Notes: generated by a model not told the origin, from the letters alone. Counted from the first letter of the stretch, positions 42,485 to 52,881 are shown. The stretch is 64,000 nucleotides of DNA from Yersinia frederiksenii ATCC 33641 (GCF_000754805.1 NZ_KN150731.1:3335886-3399885), one strand, 5' to 3'. Program-made: numbers and translations.

Positions 42485-43549
42485 TTAGCTATGAGTGGTT
42501 GTCGGTATCCAGCATTGTGCCACTAACCCGGAGCGGTCAAGGCGGTTTTCCAGTGTCAGCCGGCCTTGGTGCAATTGGGCAATACGAATAACAATATTTA
42601 ATCCTAAGCCACTGCCTCCATAACGCTGATCCATGCGGCGGAACGCTTGGGTCAATTCGCCCGCTTGCTCTGGTTTTATTCCCGGCCCTTCATCAATGAT
42701 TTGTAATACTGTCCCTTGCTCTTGTGCGAAAAGATTAACAGAAATTTGGCTGCCAACCGGGCTATAGCGATGGGCATTTTCGACCAAATTACGCAGCATC
42801 AGACGTAGCAATGTGGCGTCGCCCTGTGTTTGGGCTGCGGGAGGGAGTTTCCATTGCAATGTTTGTTGGCGAAGGGCGCACATTTCCTCCAACTCTTCTT
42901 GCAATGGTCGCACCACATTTTCAATCCAGTCCAATGTTTGATAAAGCCCGCTGGCAAAATTTTGCCCAGCTCTGGATAGCATGAGTAATTGCTCAATAGT
43001 GCGTATTAATAAATCAATGCGTTTAATGAGCGGCTTACTTTCAACAATACCTTGCTGCTCCATCAACTCAAGATGCAGCCGAATTCCGGCAAGAGGGGTG
43101 CGTAGCTCATGTGCCGCATCGGCAGTAAACAGGCGTTCCTGCTGGATGGTATTGGCAAGCCGAGATAACAGCTGATTGAGGGTTGAAGTGACAGAGACAA
43201 TTTCTTGCATGTCGCTGTTAACAAGCACTGGAGTGAGATTATCTGCTGAGCGTTCAGCCAATTTCTGCTGTAATTGATCCAGTGGCCGAATGATCCAGCT
43301 GATCGCCCAGAAAGAGAGTAGTAGGCTGATTGCCATCATGATGAGCGACGGGGCAAGCAGTGAAGCAATAGCCTCCGCTATTTCGGTATCTACTCGCTCA
43401 TTACGTACTTTTGCACTGAGAGTTTCATCGACCAGGAAGCTGATTTGTTCTTGGCTTTCATGCCATAGCCAGAATGCACTGATCAACTGGGTGACCAGCA
43501 GTATTAATGCCAGCATTAAAATAAGGCGGCGGCGCATGCTGATCATCAT
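42485..43549 (-). CDS. pmrB: PmrB/BasS-type sensor histidine kinase
   Basis: 354 residues. Two membrane segments (about 6-28 and 65-88) enclose a short periplasmic loop, ~35 residues, with an ExxE motif (TEIAEAI) like those that bind Fe(III) in PmrB. Then HAMP, His-kinase box AAHELRTPLAGI, N box NLVENAHRYSP, G boxes DEGPGI and GGSGLGLNIV. The short periplasmic loop and WLWHESQEQI resemble BasS of E. coli. It signals to PmrA to modify lipid A against polymyxin and iron. The start overlaps the pmrA end by four bases. QseC is an alternative family but has a longer sensor region. Confidence 0.88.
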   Translation of the reverse strand: MMISMRRRLILMLALILLVTQLISAFWLWHESQEQISFLVDETLSAKVRNERVDTEIAEAIASLLAPSLIMMAISLLLSFWAISWIIRPLDQLQQKLAERSADNLTPVLVNSDMQEIVSVTSTLNQLLSRLANTIQQERLFTADAAHELRTPLAGIRLHLELMEQQGIVESKPLIKRIDLLIRTIEQLLMLSRAGQNFASGLYQTLDWIENVVRPLQEELEEMCALRQQTLQWKLPPAAQTQGDATLLRLMLRNLVENAHRYSPVGSQISVNLFAQEQGTVLQIIDEGPGIKPEQAGELTQAFRRMDQRYGGSGLGLNIVIRIAQLHQGRLTLENRLDRSGLVAQCWIPTTTHS

Positions 43550-44205
43550 AGAACTTCCAGTCGATAGCCTATACCGCGTACTGTGCGGATACGATCTTTG
43601 CCCAATTTACGCCGTAAGTTATGGATATGCACTTCCAGCGTGTTGGAACCGAGATCATCATTCCAGGTATAGAGATCCTGTTGCAACATTTCACGATTGA
43701 CGGTTTGGCCCGCGCGCATAATTAACCGCGAGAGAATGGCAAACTCCTTCGGGGTCACTTCCAGCGGTTGATCCTGCAAACAGACTTGCTGCGTTGATAA
43801 GTTAAGACTCAGGTCATCTTGTTGCACCAGATTGTCACTCTGCCCTTGATAGCGGCGGATAAGTGCTCGGACTCGAGCCAGCAATTCAGCTAAAGCGAAA
43901 GGTTTTATCAGATAATCATCAGCGCCGGCATCTAATCCATCAACCCGGTCTTCAAGTGCATCACGGGCGGTGAGGATCAGGACCGGTAGCGTGATATGTT
44001 GGCGCCGCCATTGACGTAATAAGGTGGTGCCATCTTGGTCTGGCAAACCGAGATCGAGAATAATCATGGTGTACTGACTGGTAAGCAATAAACTGTGCGC
44101 TTGCGCTGCGGTACCGGCACAATCACAGGCGTAACCACCGCTGGTCAGTGCCATCGCTATCCCTTGTTGCAGCAGTTCATCATCTTCAACAATCAGTAGT
44201 TTCAT
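43546..44205 (-). CDS. pmrA: PmrA/BasR-type response regulator
   Basis: 219 residues. Receiver domain with acidic pair EDD near residue 8, phosphoacceptor Asp in IILDLGLPDQDG (about 51) and Lys in YLIKPFA; C-terminal OmpR/PhoB winged helix (NTLEVHIHNLRRKLGKDRIRTVRGIGYRL). Sequence is close to BasR/PmrA of E. coli. It starts five bases after the dacB stop, so dacB-pmrA-pmrB is a likely operon. In E. coli basRS lies with eptA instead. Stop and pmrB start overlap (ATGA). Confidence 0.9.
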   Translation of the reverse strand: MKLLIVEDDELLQQGIAMALTSGGYACDCAGTAAQAHSLLLTSQYTMIILDLGLPDQDGTTLLRQWRRQHITLPVLILTARDALEDRVDGLDAGADDYLIKPFALAELLARVRALIRRYQGQSDNLVQQDDLSLNLSTQQVCLQDQPLEVTPKEFAILSRLIMRAGQTVNREMLQQDLYTWNDDLGSNTLEVHIHNLRRKLGKDRIRTVRGIGYRLEVL

Positions 44206-44210
44206 GGTTC

Positions 44211-45659
44211 TCAGTTATTCTGATAAATGTCTTTATATAGGCGGCTTTCGAAACGAACCAGAGGTGCCCGACGATTTTTTTGATCTTCAGGAGGCACAGC
44301 ATAGCCCGACAAGAATTGGACAAATGCCATACGTTGCCCACTGGCAGTAGTAATAAATCCGGCCAGATTATACACGCCTTGTAGTGCGCCGGTTTTAGCC
44401 GAAACTTTACCGTCCACTCCCGCTTCGTGTAGCCCACCACGATAACGTAATGTGCCATCATAGCCAGATAACGGCAGCATTGAGATAAAGTTAAGCTCTT
44501 GGTCATGTTGAGCAATATATTGCAATGCCTGCATCATAGTTGCCGGGGAAATCAAATTATGGCGCGATAATCCCGAGCCATCCACGACAATACTGTTCCC
44601 TAGATCCACGCCCGCTTTTTGACGTAGAACCTGACGTACAGCATCAGCGCCTGCTCGCCATGTTCCTGGCACCCCAAAACGCTGATGGCCAATCGTTCTG
44701 AATACGGTATCGGCAATCATATTGTCAGATTTTTTCAGCATGATTTTCAGCAAGTCATGTAGCGGTACTGATTGTGCTTGCGCTAACACGTTTCCTGCGG
44801 CATTTGGCGTGGTTTGGCGGCGTAAACTCCCGTCAATTTGGATATCCGCTCTCTTCAATTCATCTTTCAAAATAGCCCCGGCATAGCTGGCACCATTCTG
44901 TACAGCAAAGGCTAATGGCAGAGGTTCGCTACGTTGTGTCAGGCAACCGGTAAGAGTGAAACGGTTTAATTCACCAGGAACGACGTCTAGCTCGCAATAT
45001 TGTGCATCTGGCGAGCCTTTGGCTAATGTTCGAACTTCACTGAACATCTGCACAGGATAATAGGAGGCAACACGGATAAATGCCATATCACCGGGGTTGG
45101 GGGCGCTATACAGAGAGACAGAAAAACAGTTACGATCGACAATAGCAGCTGCTGGTGGTGCACTAAAGCATTGCGTCATGTCATTCCACGGCCAACCGGG
45201 GGCTTTGTCATGACTGGCAAAAACCGAGGTATCAATGATCAAATCGCCTGCTATTTGCTTTATACCTGCTTTTCTTAGCGTCGCTACCATATTACGCAAC
45301 TGCTGACGTGTTAAGGTGGGATCACCATCAAAACGCGCAATTAAATTGCCACGCAATACACCATCGGTGATCGTACCGTGGCTTTCTAATGTGGTATTGA
45401 AGCGAAAATCAGGGCCAAGTTGTAGCAGTGCGGCCAGTGCCGTTAGGACTTTTTGCGTACTGGCTGGCAAGGCCATTTGCTGGGCGTGATAGTCTATTGC
45501 CGGGGTGGTGGCCCCGATTTTTTGTACGACTAACGCAAGATTTGCCCCATCAGGCAGATATTGTGTGTAATTCTCAACCTGAGCCGCATTGGCGTTAGAT
45601 ATGCTGATATTGAGCGCAATAGCACAGGCCAATCCACTGACAATTCGTGAAAAATGCAT
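44211..45659 (-). CDS. dacB: D-alanyl-D-alanine carboxypeptidase/endopeptidase PBP4
   Basis: 482 residues with a signal peptide (MHFSRIVSGLACAIALNISISNANA). Class C penicillin-binding protein that cleaves D-Ala-D-Ala ends and cross-links in the periplasm. The three active-site motifs are SxxK (PASTQKVL, about residue 66), SxN (KKSDNMIA) and KTG (SAKTGAL). It sits between obgE and greA, divergent from greA, as in E. coli. Confidence 0.97.
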   Translation of the reverse strand: MHFSRIVSGLACAIALNISISNANAAQVENYTQYLPDGANLALVVQKIGATTPAIDYHAQQMALPASTQKVLTALAALLQLGPDFRFNTTLESHGTITDGVLRGNLIARFDGDPTLTRQQLRNMVATLRKAGIKQIAGDLIIDTSVFASHDKAPGWPWNDMTQCFSAPPAAAIVDRNCFSVSLYSAPNPGDMAFIRVASYYPVQMFSEVRTLAKGSPDAQYCELDVVPGELNRFTLTGCLTQRSEPLPLAFAVQNGASYAGAILKDELKRADIQIDGSLRRQTTPNAAGNVLAQAQSVPLHDLLKIMLKKSDNMIADTVFRTIGHQRFGVPGTWRAGADAVRQVLRQKAGVDLGNSIVVDGSGLSRHNLISPATMMQALQYIAQHDQELNFISMLPLSGYDGTLRYRGGLHEAGVDGKVSAKTGALQGVYNLAGFITTASGQRMAFVQFLSGYAVPPEDQKNRRAPLVRFESRLYKDIYQNN

Positions 45660-45918
45660 AATTTCGGTATAACTGCTGAATAACGTGTTGCCATACTACG
45701 GTGCAACGAGGGCGAAAGTAAACGATGACCCTAAAGGAACTCTACGTTAAAATGCATATCAAAATGCAAAATTGGTCCTGACTTGGGGTTTTGGCTCCGG
45801 GGGGATTTTTTTTGTTTATCGCCTGGAGGCGGATAGAGCATCAGACTAACCGCATTTTCATTCGAAGACGTTAGGATGACGGTTTTTTGAACAGGATAGA
45901 TTTAGAGGTATTTAAAAG

Positions 45919-46395
45919 ATGAAACAGATTCCGATGACGGTACGTGGCGCAGATAAACTGCGTGAAGAACTGGATTATTTAAAGGGCGTTCGTCGGCCTA
46001 AAATTATTTCTGATATTGCTGATGCCCGTGAGCATGGCGATTTAAAAGAAAATGCGGAATATCATGCAGCCCGTGAGCAACAAGGGTTCTGTGAAGGTCG
46101 TATTCAAGAAATAGAAGCTAAGCTTTCTAATGCGCAGGTGATTGATATCACCAAAATGCCAAATAATGGGCGTGTTATTTTTGGTGCTACTGTGCGTGTT
46201 TTAAATGTCGATAGCGAAGAAGAGCAGCAATACCGGATTGTGGGTGATGACGAAGCTGATTTTAAACAAAATCTTATTTCAGTTAACTCACCTATTGCTC
46301 GTGGCCTGATTGGTAAAGAAGTCGATGATGTGGTTGTTATTCGTACTCCAGGCGGCGAAGTAGAATATGAAATTCTTCATGTAGATTATGTGTAA
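45919..46395 (+). CDS. greA: Transcription elongation factor GreA
   Basis: 158 residues. N-terminal coiled-coil (1-75) enters the RNA polymerase secondary channel; the acidic tip around [13 protein letters not shown] and [15 protein letters not shown] stimulates cleavage of backtracked RNA. C-terminal FKBP-like domain ([31 protein letters not shown]). AGAGGTATTT precedes the ATG. The 259-base gap to dacB would include its leader; in E. coli that leader yields the GraL RNA, but I see no clear equivalent. Confidence 0.98.
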   Translation: MKQIPMTVRGADKLREELDYLKGVRRPKIISDIADAREHGDLKENAEYHAAREQQGFCEGRIQEIEAKLSNAQVIDITKMPNNGRVIFGATVRVLNVDSEEEQQYRIVGDDEADFKQNLISVNSPIARGLIGKEVDDVVVIRTPGGEVEYEILHVDYV

Positions 46396-46458
46396 TACTT
46401 GTTCATCTGAACAGTAAGCACACATTTTTTATAAGAAATGAAGTTGTAAAGAAAAGTA

Positions 46459-46482
46459 AAAGGCCGCTTGCGGCCTTTTATC
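46459..46482. terminator. Bidirectional terminator between greA and yhbY
   Basis: AAAGGCCG / CGGCCTTTT with a four-base loop, T/A runs on either side. Confidence 0.88.
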
Positions 46483-46523
46483 AGAACAAAGTGCATGGCA
46501 CCTTTTCTCTAAAACAAGCGTCA

Positions 46524-46817
46524 TTAACGCGGTAAAATAATTTTGCGCTCTTTTGCTGGGCGATAGAGCACTAAAATATTACCGATGATTTGGACGTTAA
46601 CGGCACCGGTCTCACGCACGATGGCATCAGCAATTAGGGCCTTGGTTTCACGCTCTTCAGCAGTGATCTTCACCTTAATAAGTTCATGATGTTCCAGCGT
46701 TTGTTCGATTTCAGCCAGCACCCCTTCGGTTAACCCGTTATTGCCCAGCATCACTACTGGTTTTAACGGATGGGCCAAGCTTTTTAGGTGCTGTTTTTGT
46801 TTGTTATTCAGATTCAT
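46524..46817 (-). CDS. yhbY: YhbY, ribosome-assembly RNA-binding protein (CRM domain)
   Basis: 97 residues. Single CRM domain: MNLNNKQKQHLKSLAHPLKPVVMLGNNGLTEGV followed by the HHELIKVKI core and the GxxG-like loop. It associates with pre-50S particles in E. coli. Divergent from rlmE-ftsH, the conserved arrangement. Confidence 0.95.
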   Translation of the reverse strand: MNLNNKQKQHLKSLAHPLKPVVMLGNNGLTEGVLAEIEQTLEHHELIKVKITAEERETKALIADAIVRETGAVNVQIIGNILVLYRPAKERKIILPR

Positions 46818-46964
46818 CGTCTTTTTTGCTTAAGTTGGGATTGAAAACGGTTCATTCTACCGCCATCTCATGTGTATCACCAAATCGGTCTACGTCGATT
46901 AGGAAGTTTACGCGAGCTAAGCAATAGATGCGCGGGCTCTTAATTAAGATAGTTGGAAAAAGAG

Positions 46965-47594
46965 ATGTCTAATAAAAAGCGTTCGGCTAGCTCCAGTCGC
47001 TGGTTACAAGAACACTTTAGCGATAAATATGTCATTCAGGCGCAGAAAAAGGGGCTACGCTCCCGCGCCTGGTTTAAACTTGATGAAATACAACAGAACG
47101 ATAAGATTTTTAAACCGGGTATGACCGTAGTGGATTTAGGTGCGGCACCTGGTGGTTGGTCCCAATATGTTGTAACCCAGATCGGTGGTAAAGGGCGGAT
47201 CATCGCATGTGATCTTCTACCAATGGATCCTATCGTTGGTGTCGATTTCCTTCAGGGCGATTTTCGTGATGAACTGGTCCTGAAAGCTTTACTTGAGCGT
47301 GTTGGGGATAAAAAAGTTCAGGTGGTCATGTCTGATATGGCCCCGAATATGAGTGGTACTCCGGCAGTCGATATACCTAAATCAATGTATCTGGTTGAAT
47401 TAGCTTTGGATATGTGTCGTGATGTACTTGCACCAGGTGGAAGTTTCCTGGTGAAGGTGTTCCAGGGAGATGGCTTTGATGAATACCTACGGGAAATTCG
47501 CTCCCTGTTTACGAAAGTCAAGATTCGTAAGCCAGACGCTTCTCGTGCGCGATCGCGTGAAGTGTACATTGTAGCGACAGGGCGGAAACTGTAG
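46965..47594 (+). CDS. rlmE: 23S rRNA (uridine-2552-2'-O)-methyltransferase RlmE (FtsJ/RrmJ)
   Basis: 209 residues from ATG 46965 ([18 protein letters not shown]), matching E. coli in length; ATG 46953 upstream would add four residues. Methylates U2552 in the A loop of 23S rRNA late in 50S assembly. SAM motif [14 protein letters not shown], catalytic K-D-K-E set represented by Lys near [30 protein letters not shown] and SREVYIVA. Heat-inducible in E. coli and followed by ftsH. Confidence 0.98.
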   Translation: MSNKKRSASSSRWLQEHFSDKYVIQAQKKGLRSRAWFKLDEIQQNDKIFKPGMTVVDLGAAPGGWSQYVVTQIGGKGRIIACDLLPMDPIVGVDFLQGDFRDELVLKALLERVGDKKVQVVMSDMAPNMSGTPAVDIPKSMYLVELALDMCRDVLAPGGSFLVKVFQGDGFDEYLREIRSLFTKVKIRKPDASRARSREVYIVATGRKL

Positions 47595-47641
47595 TACCCT
47601 AACGCTGTTTGTTAACACAGTTGTAATATGAGGTTAATCCC

Positions 47642-49585
47642 TTGAGTGACATGGCGAAAAACCTAATTCTCTGGTTAGTTATTGCAGTCGTATTGATGTC
47701 TGTATTCCAGAGCTTTGGACCCAGCGAATCGAATGGCCGTAGAGTGGATTACTCTACTTTCATGTCCGATGTAACCCAAGAACAGGTTCGTGAAGCACGT
47801 ATTAATGGACGTGAAATTAACGTCAGTAAGAAAGATAACAGCAAATATACGACTTTCATTCCGGTCAACGATCCAAAGCTGTTAGATGTTTTATTGACTA
47901 AAAATGTGAAAGTTGTTGGCGAGCCACCGGAAGAACCGAGCTTGCTGGCCTCTATCTTTATTTCCTGGTTCCCAATGCTGTTGTTGATTGGGGTCTGGAT
48001 CTTCTTCATGCGTCAAATGCAGGGCGGTGGCGGCAAAGGGGCGATGTCCTTTGGCAAGAGCAAAGCTCGCATGCTGACAGAAGATCAGATAAAAACCTCT
48101 TTTGCTGATGTCGCCGGTTGTGATGAAGCCAAAGAAGAAGTCAGTGAATTGGTTGAATACCTACGTGAGCCAAGCCGTTTCCAGAAACTGGGTGGTAAGA
48201 TTCCGAAAGGTGTGCTGATGGTTGGGCCTCCGGGTACCGGTAAAACCTTGCTGGCGAAAGCCATTGCAGGTGAAGCTAAAGTGCCATTTTTCACTATTTC
48301 CGGTTCTGATTTCGTAGAAATGTTCGTCGGTGTGGGTGCATCCCGTGTCCGTGACATGTTTGAACAGGCTAAGAAAGCTGCGCCTTGTATCATCTTTATC
48401 GATGAAATTGATGCAGTAGGCCGTCAGCGTGGTGCTGGTCTGGGTGGTGGTCATGACGAACGTGAGCAGACTCTGAACCAAATGCTGGTTGAGATGGATG
48501 GCTTTGAAGGCAATGAAGGCATCATCGTGATCGCGGCAACTAACCGTCCAGACGTTCTTGACCCGGCGTTACTGCGTCCAGGTCGTTTCGACCGTCAGGT
48601 TGTGGTTGGCTTGCCAGACGTCCGTGGCCGTGAACAGATTCTGAAAGTTCATATGCGTCGCGTGCCATTAGATATCGACATTGATGCTTCAGTTATCGCT
48701 CGTGGTACACCAGGCTTTTCTGGTGCCGACTTGGCTAACTTGGTAAACGAAGCTGCGCTGTTTGCCGCTCGCGGTAACAAGCGCGTCGTTTCAATGGTTG
48801 AGTTCGAGAAAGCGAAAGACAAAATTATGATGGGTGCGGAACGTCGCTCCATGGTAATGACAGAAGCACAGAAAGAATCTACGGCATACCATGAAGCAGG
48901 GCATGCGATCATTGGTCGTTTGGTACCTGAACATGACCCAGTACATAAAGTGACCATTATTCCACGTGGTCGTGCGTTGGGTGTGACATTCTTCCTGCCG
49001 GAAGGTGATGCTATCAGTGCTAGTCGCCAGAAACTGGAAAGCCAGATCTCTACTTTGTATGGCGGTCGTATTGCTGAAGAGATCATTTATGGCCCGGAAA
49101 AAGTCTCTACCGGTGCATCAAATGATATTAAAGTTGCGACTTCTATTGCGCGTAACATGGTGACACAGTGGGGCTTCTCCGAGAAACTGGGGCCATTGCT
49201 GTATGCTGAAGAAGAGGGCGAGGTGTTCCTTGGCCGTTCTATGGCGAAACCTAAGCATATGTCCGATGAAACTGCGCGTATTATCGATCAGGAAGTTAAA
49301 GTACTTATCGAGCGTAACTACCAGCGTGCACATAAGTTGCTGTTAGAAAACATGGATGTATTGCACTCCATGAAAGATGCGCTGATGAAGTATGAAACCA
49401 TTGATGCGCCACAGATTGATGATTTGATGAATCGCAAAGAAGTTCGTCCGCCAGCAGGTTGGGATGATGCGAACAAAAATAAATCAACTGACAATGATAG
49501 TACGCCAAAGGCACCTACGCCGGTTGATGAACCGCGTACACCAACGCCGGGTAATACAATGTCAGAGCAGTTGGGCGATAAGTAA
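47642..49585 (+). CDS. ftsH: ATP-dependent zinc metalloprotease FtsH
   Basis: 647 residues from TTG 47642, which is eight bases after GAGG; the internal ATG 47651 (MAKNLILWL) is the other common annotation. Two N-terminal membrane helices (about 8-25 and 97-119) flank a periplasmic domain; AAA+ module with Walker A GPPGTGKT, Walker [11 protein letters not shown] and SRH; protease domain with zinc motif HEAGH. Degrades membrane proteins, LpxC and sigma-32. Its regulators HflK and HflC are also in this window. The C-terminal tail is rich in Asn, Pro and Thr. Confidence 0.98.
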   Translation: MSDMAKNLILWLVIAVVLMSVFQSFGPSESNGRRVDYSTFMSDVTQEQVREARINGREINVSKKDNSKYTTFIPVNDPKLLDVLLTKNVKVVGEPPEEPSLLASIFISWFPMLLLIGVWIFFMRQMQGGGGKGAMSFGKSKARMLTEDQIKTSFADVAGCDEAKEEVSELVEYLREPSRFQKLGGKIPKGVLMVGPPGTGKTLLAKAIAGEAKVPFFTISGSDFVEMFVGVGASRVRDMFEQAKKAAPCIIFIDEIDAVGRQRGAGLGGGHDEREQTLNQMLVEMDGFEGNEGIIVIAATNRPDVLDPALLRPGRFDRQVVVGLPDVRGREQILKVHMRRVPLDIDIDASVIARGTPGFSGADLANLVNEAALFAARGNKRVVSMVEFEKAKDKIMMGAERRSMVMTEAQKESTAYHEAGHAIIGRLVPEHDPVHKVTIIPRGRALGVTFFLPEGDAISASRQKLESQISTLYGGRIAEEIIYGPEKVSTGASNDIKVATSIARNMVTQWGFSEKLGPLLYAEEEGEVFLGRSMAKPKHMSDETARIIDQEVKVLIERNYQRAHKLLLENMDVLHSMKDALMKYETIDAPQIDDLMNRKEVRPPAGWDDANKNKSTDNDSTPKAPTPVDEPRTPTPGNTMSEQLGDK

Positions 49586-49622
49586 GTCTACTGTTGGCAT
49601 CTAAAAGCGTTGTGATTAATAT

Positions 49623-49656
49623 AAACCCCGAGCTTGTGCTCGGGGTTTTTCTTTTT
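49623..49656 (+). terminator. Terminator after ftsH
   Basis: AACCCCGAGC / GCTCGGGGTT with loop TTGT-like and a long T-rich run (TTTTTCTTTTT). Confidence 0.92.
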
Positions 49657-49702
49657 CTGTTGTATAGATTCAAAGTGAATTGCCACTTTAAGGCGCTATT
49701 GC

Positions 49703-50536
49703 ATGAAATTAATTGCCAGAGATCGGGCTTTGGATCTCACTCATCCACAGGTCATGGGTATCTTGAATGTCACCCCAGATTCATTTTCTGATGGCGGGCA
49801 TCACAATAATCTTGATAACGCGCTGCAACATGCTCAACTGATGTTATCAGCAGGTGCTACGCTGATTGATATTGGTGGTGAATCTACCCGTCCCGGCGCA
49901 GCTGAAGTCAGCGAACAAGAAGAGCTTGACCGAGTGGTACCTGTGGTCGAAGCGTTGGCAAAACGTTTTGATGTTTGGCTATCGGTAGATACATCCAAAG
50001 CGGCTGTTATTACCGAGTCGGCCCGTGCTGGTGCTCACTTAATCAATGATATTCGTTCATTACAAGAGCCCGGTGCGCTTGAAGCCGCAGCAAAAACCGA
50101 TTTGCCGGTATGTCTGATGCATATGCAAGGGCAACCACAAAGTATGCAGCAGTCTCCTCATTACGATGACTTAATGGCCGATGTAAATCAGTTCTTTGTG
50201 CACCATATCGAGCGTTGTGTTGCGGCTGGCATCGCAAAAAGTAAATTGTTACTCGACCCAGGCTTCGGTTTCGGTAAAGATCTGGCGCATAATTACCAGT
50301 TATTGGCACATCTGGCTGAACTTCACCATTTTGGATTGCCACTATTGGTGGGGATGTCACGGAAATCGATGGTTGGCCAGTTGTTGAATGTCCCGCCACA
50401 GCAGCGGGTCATCGGGAGTGTCGCTTGTGCTGTTATTGCAGCAATGCAAGGCGCGCAGATTGTCAGAGTGCATGATGTCAAAGAAACTGTCGAGGCGATG
50501 CGTATCGTCGAGGCAACACTTTCAGCGAAGGGATAA
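49703..50536 (+). CDS. folP: Dihydropteroate synthase
   Basis: 277 residues. Condenses p-aminobenzoate with pterin pyrophosphate in folate synthesis and is the sulfonamide target. Signature loops GILNVTPDSFSDGGHHNN, DIGGESTRPGA and DPGFGFGKD, and the SRKS loop near residue 219, are intact. Starts 118 bases after ftsH, past a terminator, and is followed after nine bases by glmM. Confidence 0.97.
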   Translation: MKLIARDRALDLTHPQVMGILNVTPDSFSDGGHHNNLDNALQHAQLMLSAGATLIDIGGESTRPGAAEVSEQEELDRVVPVVEALAKRFDVWLSVDTSKAAVITESARAGAHLINDIRSLQEPGALEAAAKTDLPVCLMHMQGQPQSMQQSPHYDDLMADVNQFFVHHIERCVAAGIAKSKLLLDPGFGFGKDLAHNYQLLAHLAELHHFGLPLLVGMSRKSMVGQLLNVPPQQRVIGSVACAVIAAMQGAQIVRVHDVKETVEAMRIVEATLSAKG

Positions 50537-50545
50537 ACAAAAATT

Positions 50546-51886
50546 ATGAGTAACCGTAAATACTTTGGTACAGATGGCATTCGCGGCAAAGTGGGTGACA
50601 GCCCGATTACGCCAGATTTTGTATTAAAGCTCGGCTGGGCCGCCGGTAAGGTTCTGGCTCGACATGGTTCTCGTAAAATTATCATAGGGAAGGATACGCG
50701 TATTTCTGGCTATATGCTGGAGTCCGCACTTGAAGCCGGCCTGGCTGCTGCCGGGTTATCGGCTTCATTCACTGGCCCTATGCCGACACCTGCAGTGGCT
50801 TATCTGACCCGAACTTTCCGTGCGGAAGCCGGTATCGTTATTTCAGCATCTCATAATCCTTTCTACGACAACGGCATTAAATTCTTCTCAATTGATGGCA
50901 CTAAACTGCCGGATGATGTGGAAGAGGCAATTGAAGCCGAAATGGAAAAACCCTTAACCTGCGTAGAGTCCGCAGAGTTGGGTAAAGCAAACCGCATTGT
51001 GGATGCTGCGGGGCGTTACATTGAGTTTTGCAAAGGGACATTCCCCAGTGAGCTCAGCTTGAATGAGCTGAAAATTGTGGTCGATTGCGCCAATGGGGCC
51101 ACTTACCACATCGCGCCAAGTGTCTTGCGTGAATTGGGTGCAACCGTGATTACCATTGGCTGTGAGCCAGATGGCATGAACATCAACGAAGAATGTGGTG
51201 CTACAGATGTTCGTATGCTGCAACAGCGTGTTCTTGCCGAAGGGGCTCATGTTGGTTTGGCATTTGATGGTGATGGTGACCGGCTGATGATGGTCGACCA
51301 CCTGGGTAACAAAGTTGATGGCGACCAGATCCTCTATATTATCGCTCGAGAAGGGCTGCGACAGGGGCAACTAAAAGGCGGTGCCGTTGGCACACTGATG
51401 AGCAATATGGGGCTGCAATTGGCTCTGAAAGAGCTAGGTATTCCTTTTGTTCGTGCCAAAGTTGGCGACCGCTACGTTCTCGAAGCCATGCAGGAAAAAG
51501 GTTGGCGTATTGGTGCTGAAAACTCAGGCCATGTCATCTTGCTGGATAAAACCACAACGGGCGATGGCATTGTGGCTGGCTTACAGGTGCTTACGGCTAT
51601 GGTTCGTAATCATATGAGTCTGCATGATTTGTGTAGCGGCATGAAATTATTGCCACAGATTTTAGTCAATGTGCGTTTCTCGGGCGAACATAACCCACTG
51701 AAATCAGAGAAAGTTGAAGAAGTGACTCGTCAGGTTGAAAAAGAGCTGGGTGATCGTGGCCGGGTTCTACTGCGTAAGTCAGGTACTGAGCCATTAATCC
51801 GAGTCATGGTTGAAGGTGATGCGGAAGAATCACTGATTTCTGAAATGGCTAACCGAATTGCTGATGCAGTGAAAGAGGCTGGTTAA
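50546..51886 (+). CDS. glmM: Phosphoglucosamine mutase
   Basis: 446 residues. Interconverts glucosamine-6-phosphate and glucosamine-1-phosphate for peptidoglycan and LPS precursors. Active phosphoserine Ser102 in [13 protein letters not shown], metal loop [11 protein letters not shown], sugar-binding GAENSGHVI and C-terminal phosphate loop [12 protein letters not shown]. Essential in E. coli. Follows folP closely, ahead of secG. Confidence 0.98.
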   Translation: MSNRKYFGTDGIRGKVGDSPITPDFVLKLGWAAGKVLARHGSRKIIIGKDTRISGYMLESALEAGLAAAGLSASFTGPMPTPAVAYLTRTFRAEAGIVISASHNPFYDNGIKFFSIDGTKLPDDVEEAIEAEMEKPLTCVESAELGKANRIVDAAGRYIEFCKGTFPSELSLNELKIVVDCANGATYHIAPSVLRELGATVITIGCEPDGMNINEECGATDVRMLQQRVLAEGAHVGLAFDGDGDRLMMVDHLGNKVDGDQILYIIAREGLRQGQLKGGAVGTLMSNMGLQLALKELGIPFVRAKVGDRYVLEAMQEKGWRIGAENSGHVILLDKTTTGDGIVAGLQVLTAMVRNHMSLHDLCSGMKLLPQILVNVRFSGEHNPLKSEKVEEVTRQVEKELGDRGRVLLRKSGTEPLIRVMVEGDAEESLISEMANRIADAVKEAG

Positions 51887-51894
51887 TTGTTTTT

Positions 51895-51925
51895 GTAGGG
51901 GAAGGGCCCACTCTTCCCCTGTAAA
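51895..51925 (+). terminator. Hairpin after glmM
   Basis: AGGGGAAG / CTTCCCCT-type arms around GGCCCACT; weak T content after it. The interval up to secG continues to 52109. Confidence 0.5.
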
Positions 51926-52018
51926 TTATGCTGAAGTTGAATAACTTGACGCTTTTTTCCGCAAATGAACCCCGGTAGTGAAATTGCCCTTGCGTGTACT
52001 AGACGCTTTGGTTAGTAT

Positions 52019-52096
52019 TCACACCCGCTTAAGTGGGTGAATAAGTCCCCCGCTTGATGGGTGAGAAGCATTTGGCATGCGGTGAACCCGCAAGGA
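52019..52096 (+). promoter_or_regulatory. Two hairpins in the secG leader
   Basis: CACCC..GGGTG (52021-52039) and TGCGG TGAA CCGCA-type arms (52078-52092) form two short stems just ahead of secG. No riboswitch class fits that I can recognise. Confidence 0.35.
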
Positions 52097-52109
52097 TACA
52101 GGTACAACT

Positions 52110-52445
52110 ATGTACGAAGCTCTTCTGGTTATTTTCTTGCTGATTTCGATTGGGCTGGTAGCTCTGATCATGTTACAGCAAGGCAAAGGCGCGGATATGG
52201 GAGCCTCATTCGGAGCAGGTGCTTCTGCAACTCTGTTCGGTTCGAATGGTTCCGGTAACTTTATGACCCGTATGACGGCTGTATTGGCGACGCTGTTTTT
52301 CGTCATTAGTTTGATTTTGGGGAATATGAGCACCAACCAGGGCAATAAAGGTAGCGAATGGGAAAATTTGGGTCAGCCAGCGAAAACTGAGCAGACTACA
52401 GCGCCTGTAGCTCCGACTAAGCCGAGTAGTGATATCCCGCAGTAA
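52110..52445 (+). CDS. secG: SecG, preprotein translocase subunit
   Basis: 111 residues. Two membrane helices (about 2-22 and 52-72) separated by the conserved KGADMGASFGAGASATLFGS loop. It stimulates SecYEG-SecA protein export. The C-terminal 35 residues are Thr/Pro/Gln-rich. Followed by tRNA-Leu(GAG), as in E. coli. Confidence 0.97.
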   Translation: MYEALLVIFLLISIGLVALIMLQQGKGADMGASFGAGASATLFGSNGSGNFMTRMTAVLATLFFVISLILGNMSTNQGNKGSEWENLGQPAKTEQTTAPVAPTKPSSDIPQ

Positions 52446-52528
52446 TGTTTCAAAAGCAGTAGATATAGAAAGAAAGTTTTAAAATGGTTGTGATGACTTA
52501 AATAGTAAAAACAACCAGTTGAATCAGT

Positions 52529-52615
52529 GCCGGGGTGGTGGAATTGGTAGACACGCTACCTTGAGGTGGTAGTGCCCGATTGGGCTTACGGGTTCAAGTC
52601 CCGTCCTCGGTACCA
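52529..52615 (+). tRNA. leuU: tRNA-Leu (anticodon GAG)
   Basis: 87 bases including encoded CCA. Cloverleaf: acceptor GCCGGGG / CCTCGGT (G-U first pair), D loop AATTGGTAGACAC, anticodon loop CTTGAGG with GAG anticodon, long variable arm TGCCCGATTGGGCTTAC and T arm CGGGTTCAAGTCCCG. The class II layout and anticodon identify tRNA-Leu; secG-leuU is the E. coli order. Confidence 0.97.
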
Positions 52616-52675
52616 AATCAGACAGATAACTTGCTTTTTTGTCGTTATCAACGTAATATTTGCCACGTTTTCGGA

Positions 52676-52752
<77 letters not shown>

Positions 52753-52881
52753 CTTTCCTAAAGTGTTTTTTTTCAAATGTTGTATTCGGTAGACCTCAGA
52801 TACTTTCGATTTCAATTTGAAAAAAATACTTGTCAGAAAGTTGTACCGAAGCCGCTTTGCGGCAAACAGGGTCCAGTTGCA

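Noticed and set aside
45770-45830. G-run plus T-run (GGGGGGATTTTTTTT) upstream of greA as a terminator or GraL-type RNA end
   Set aside because: I could not pair the G run with a nearby C run on either strand, so no hairpin supports it.
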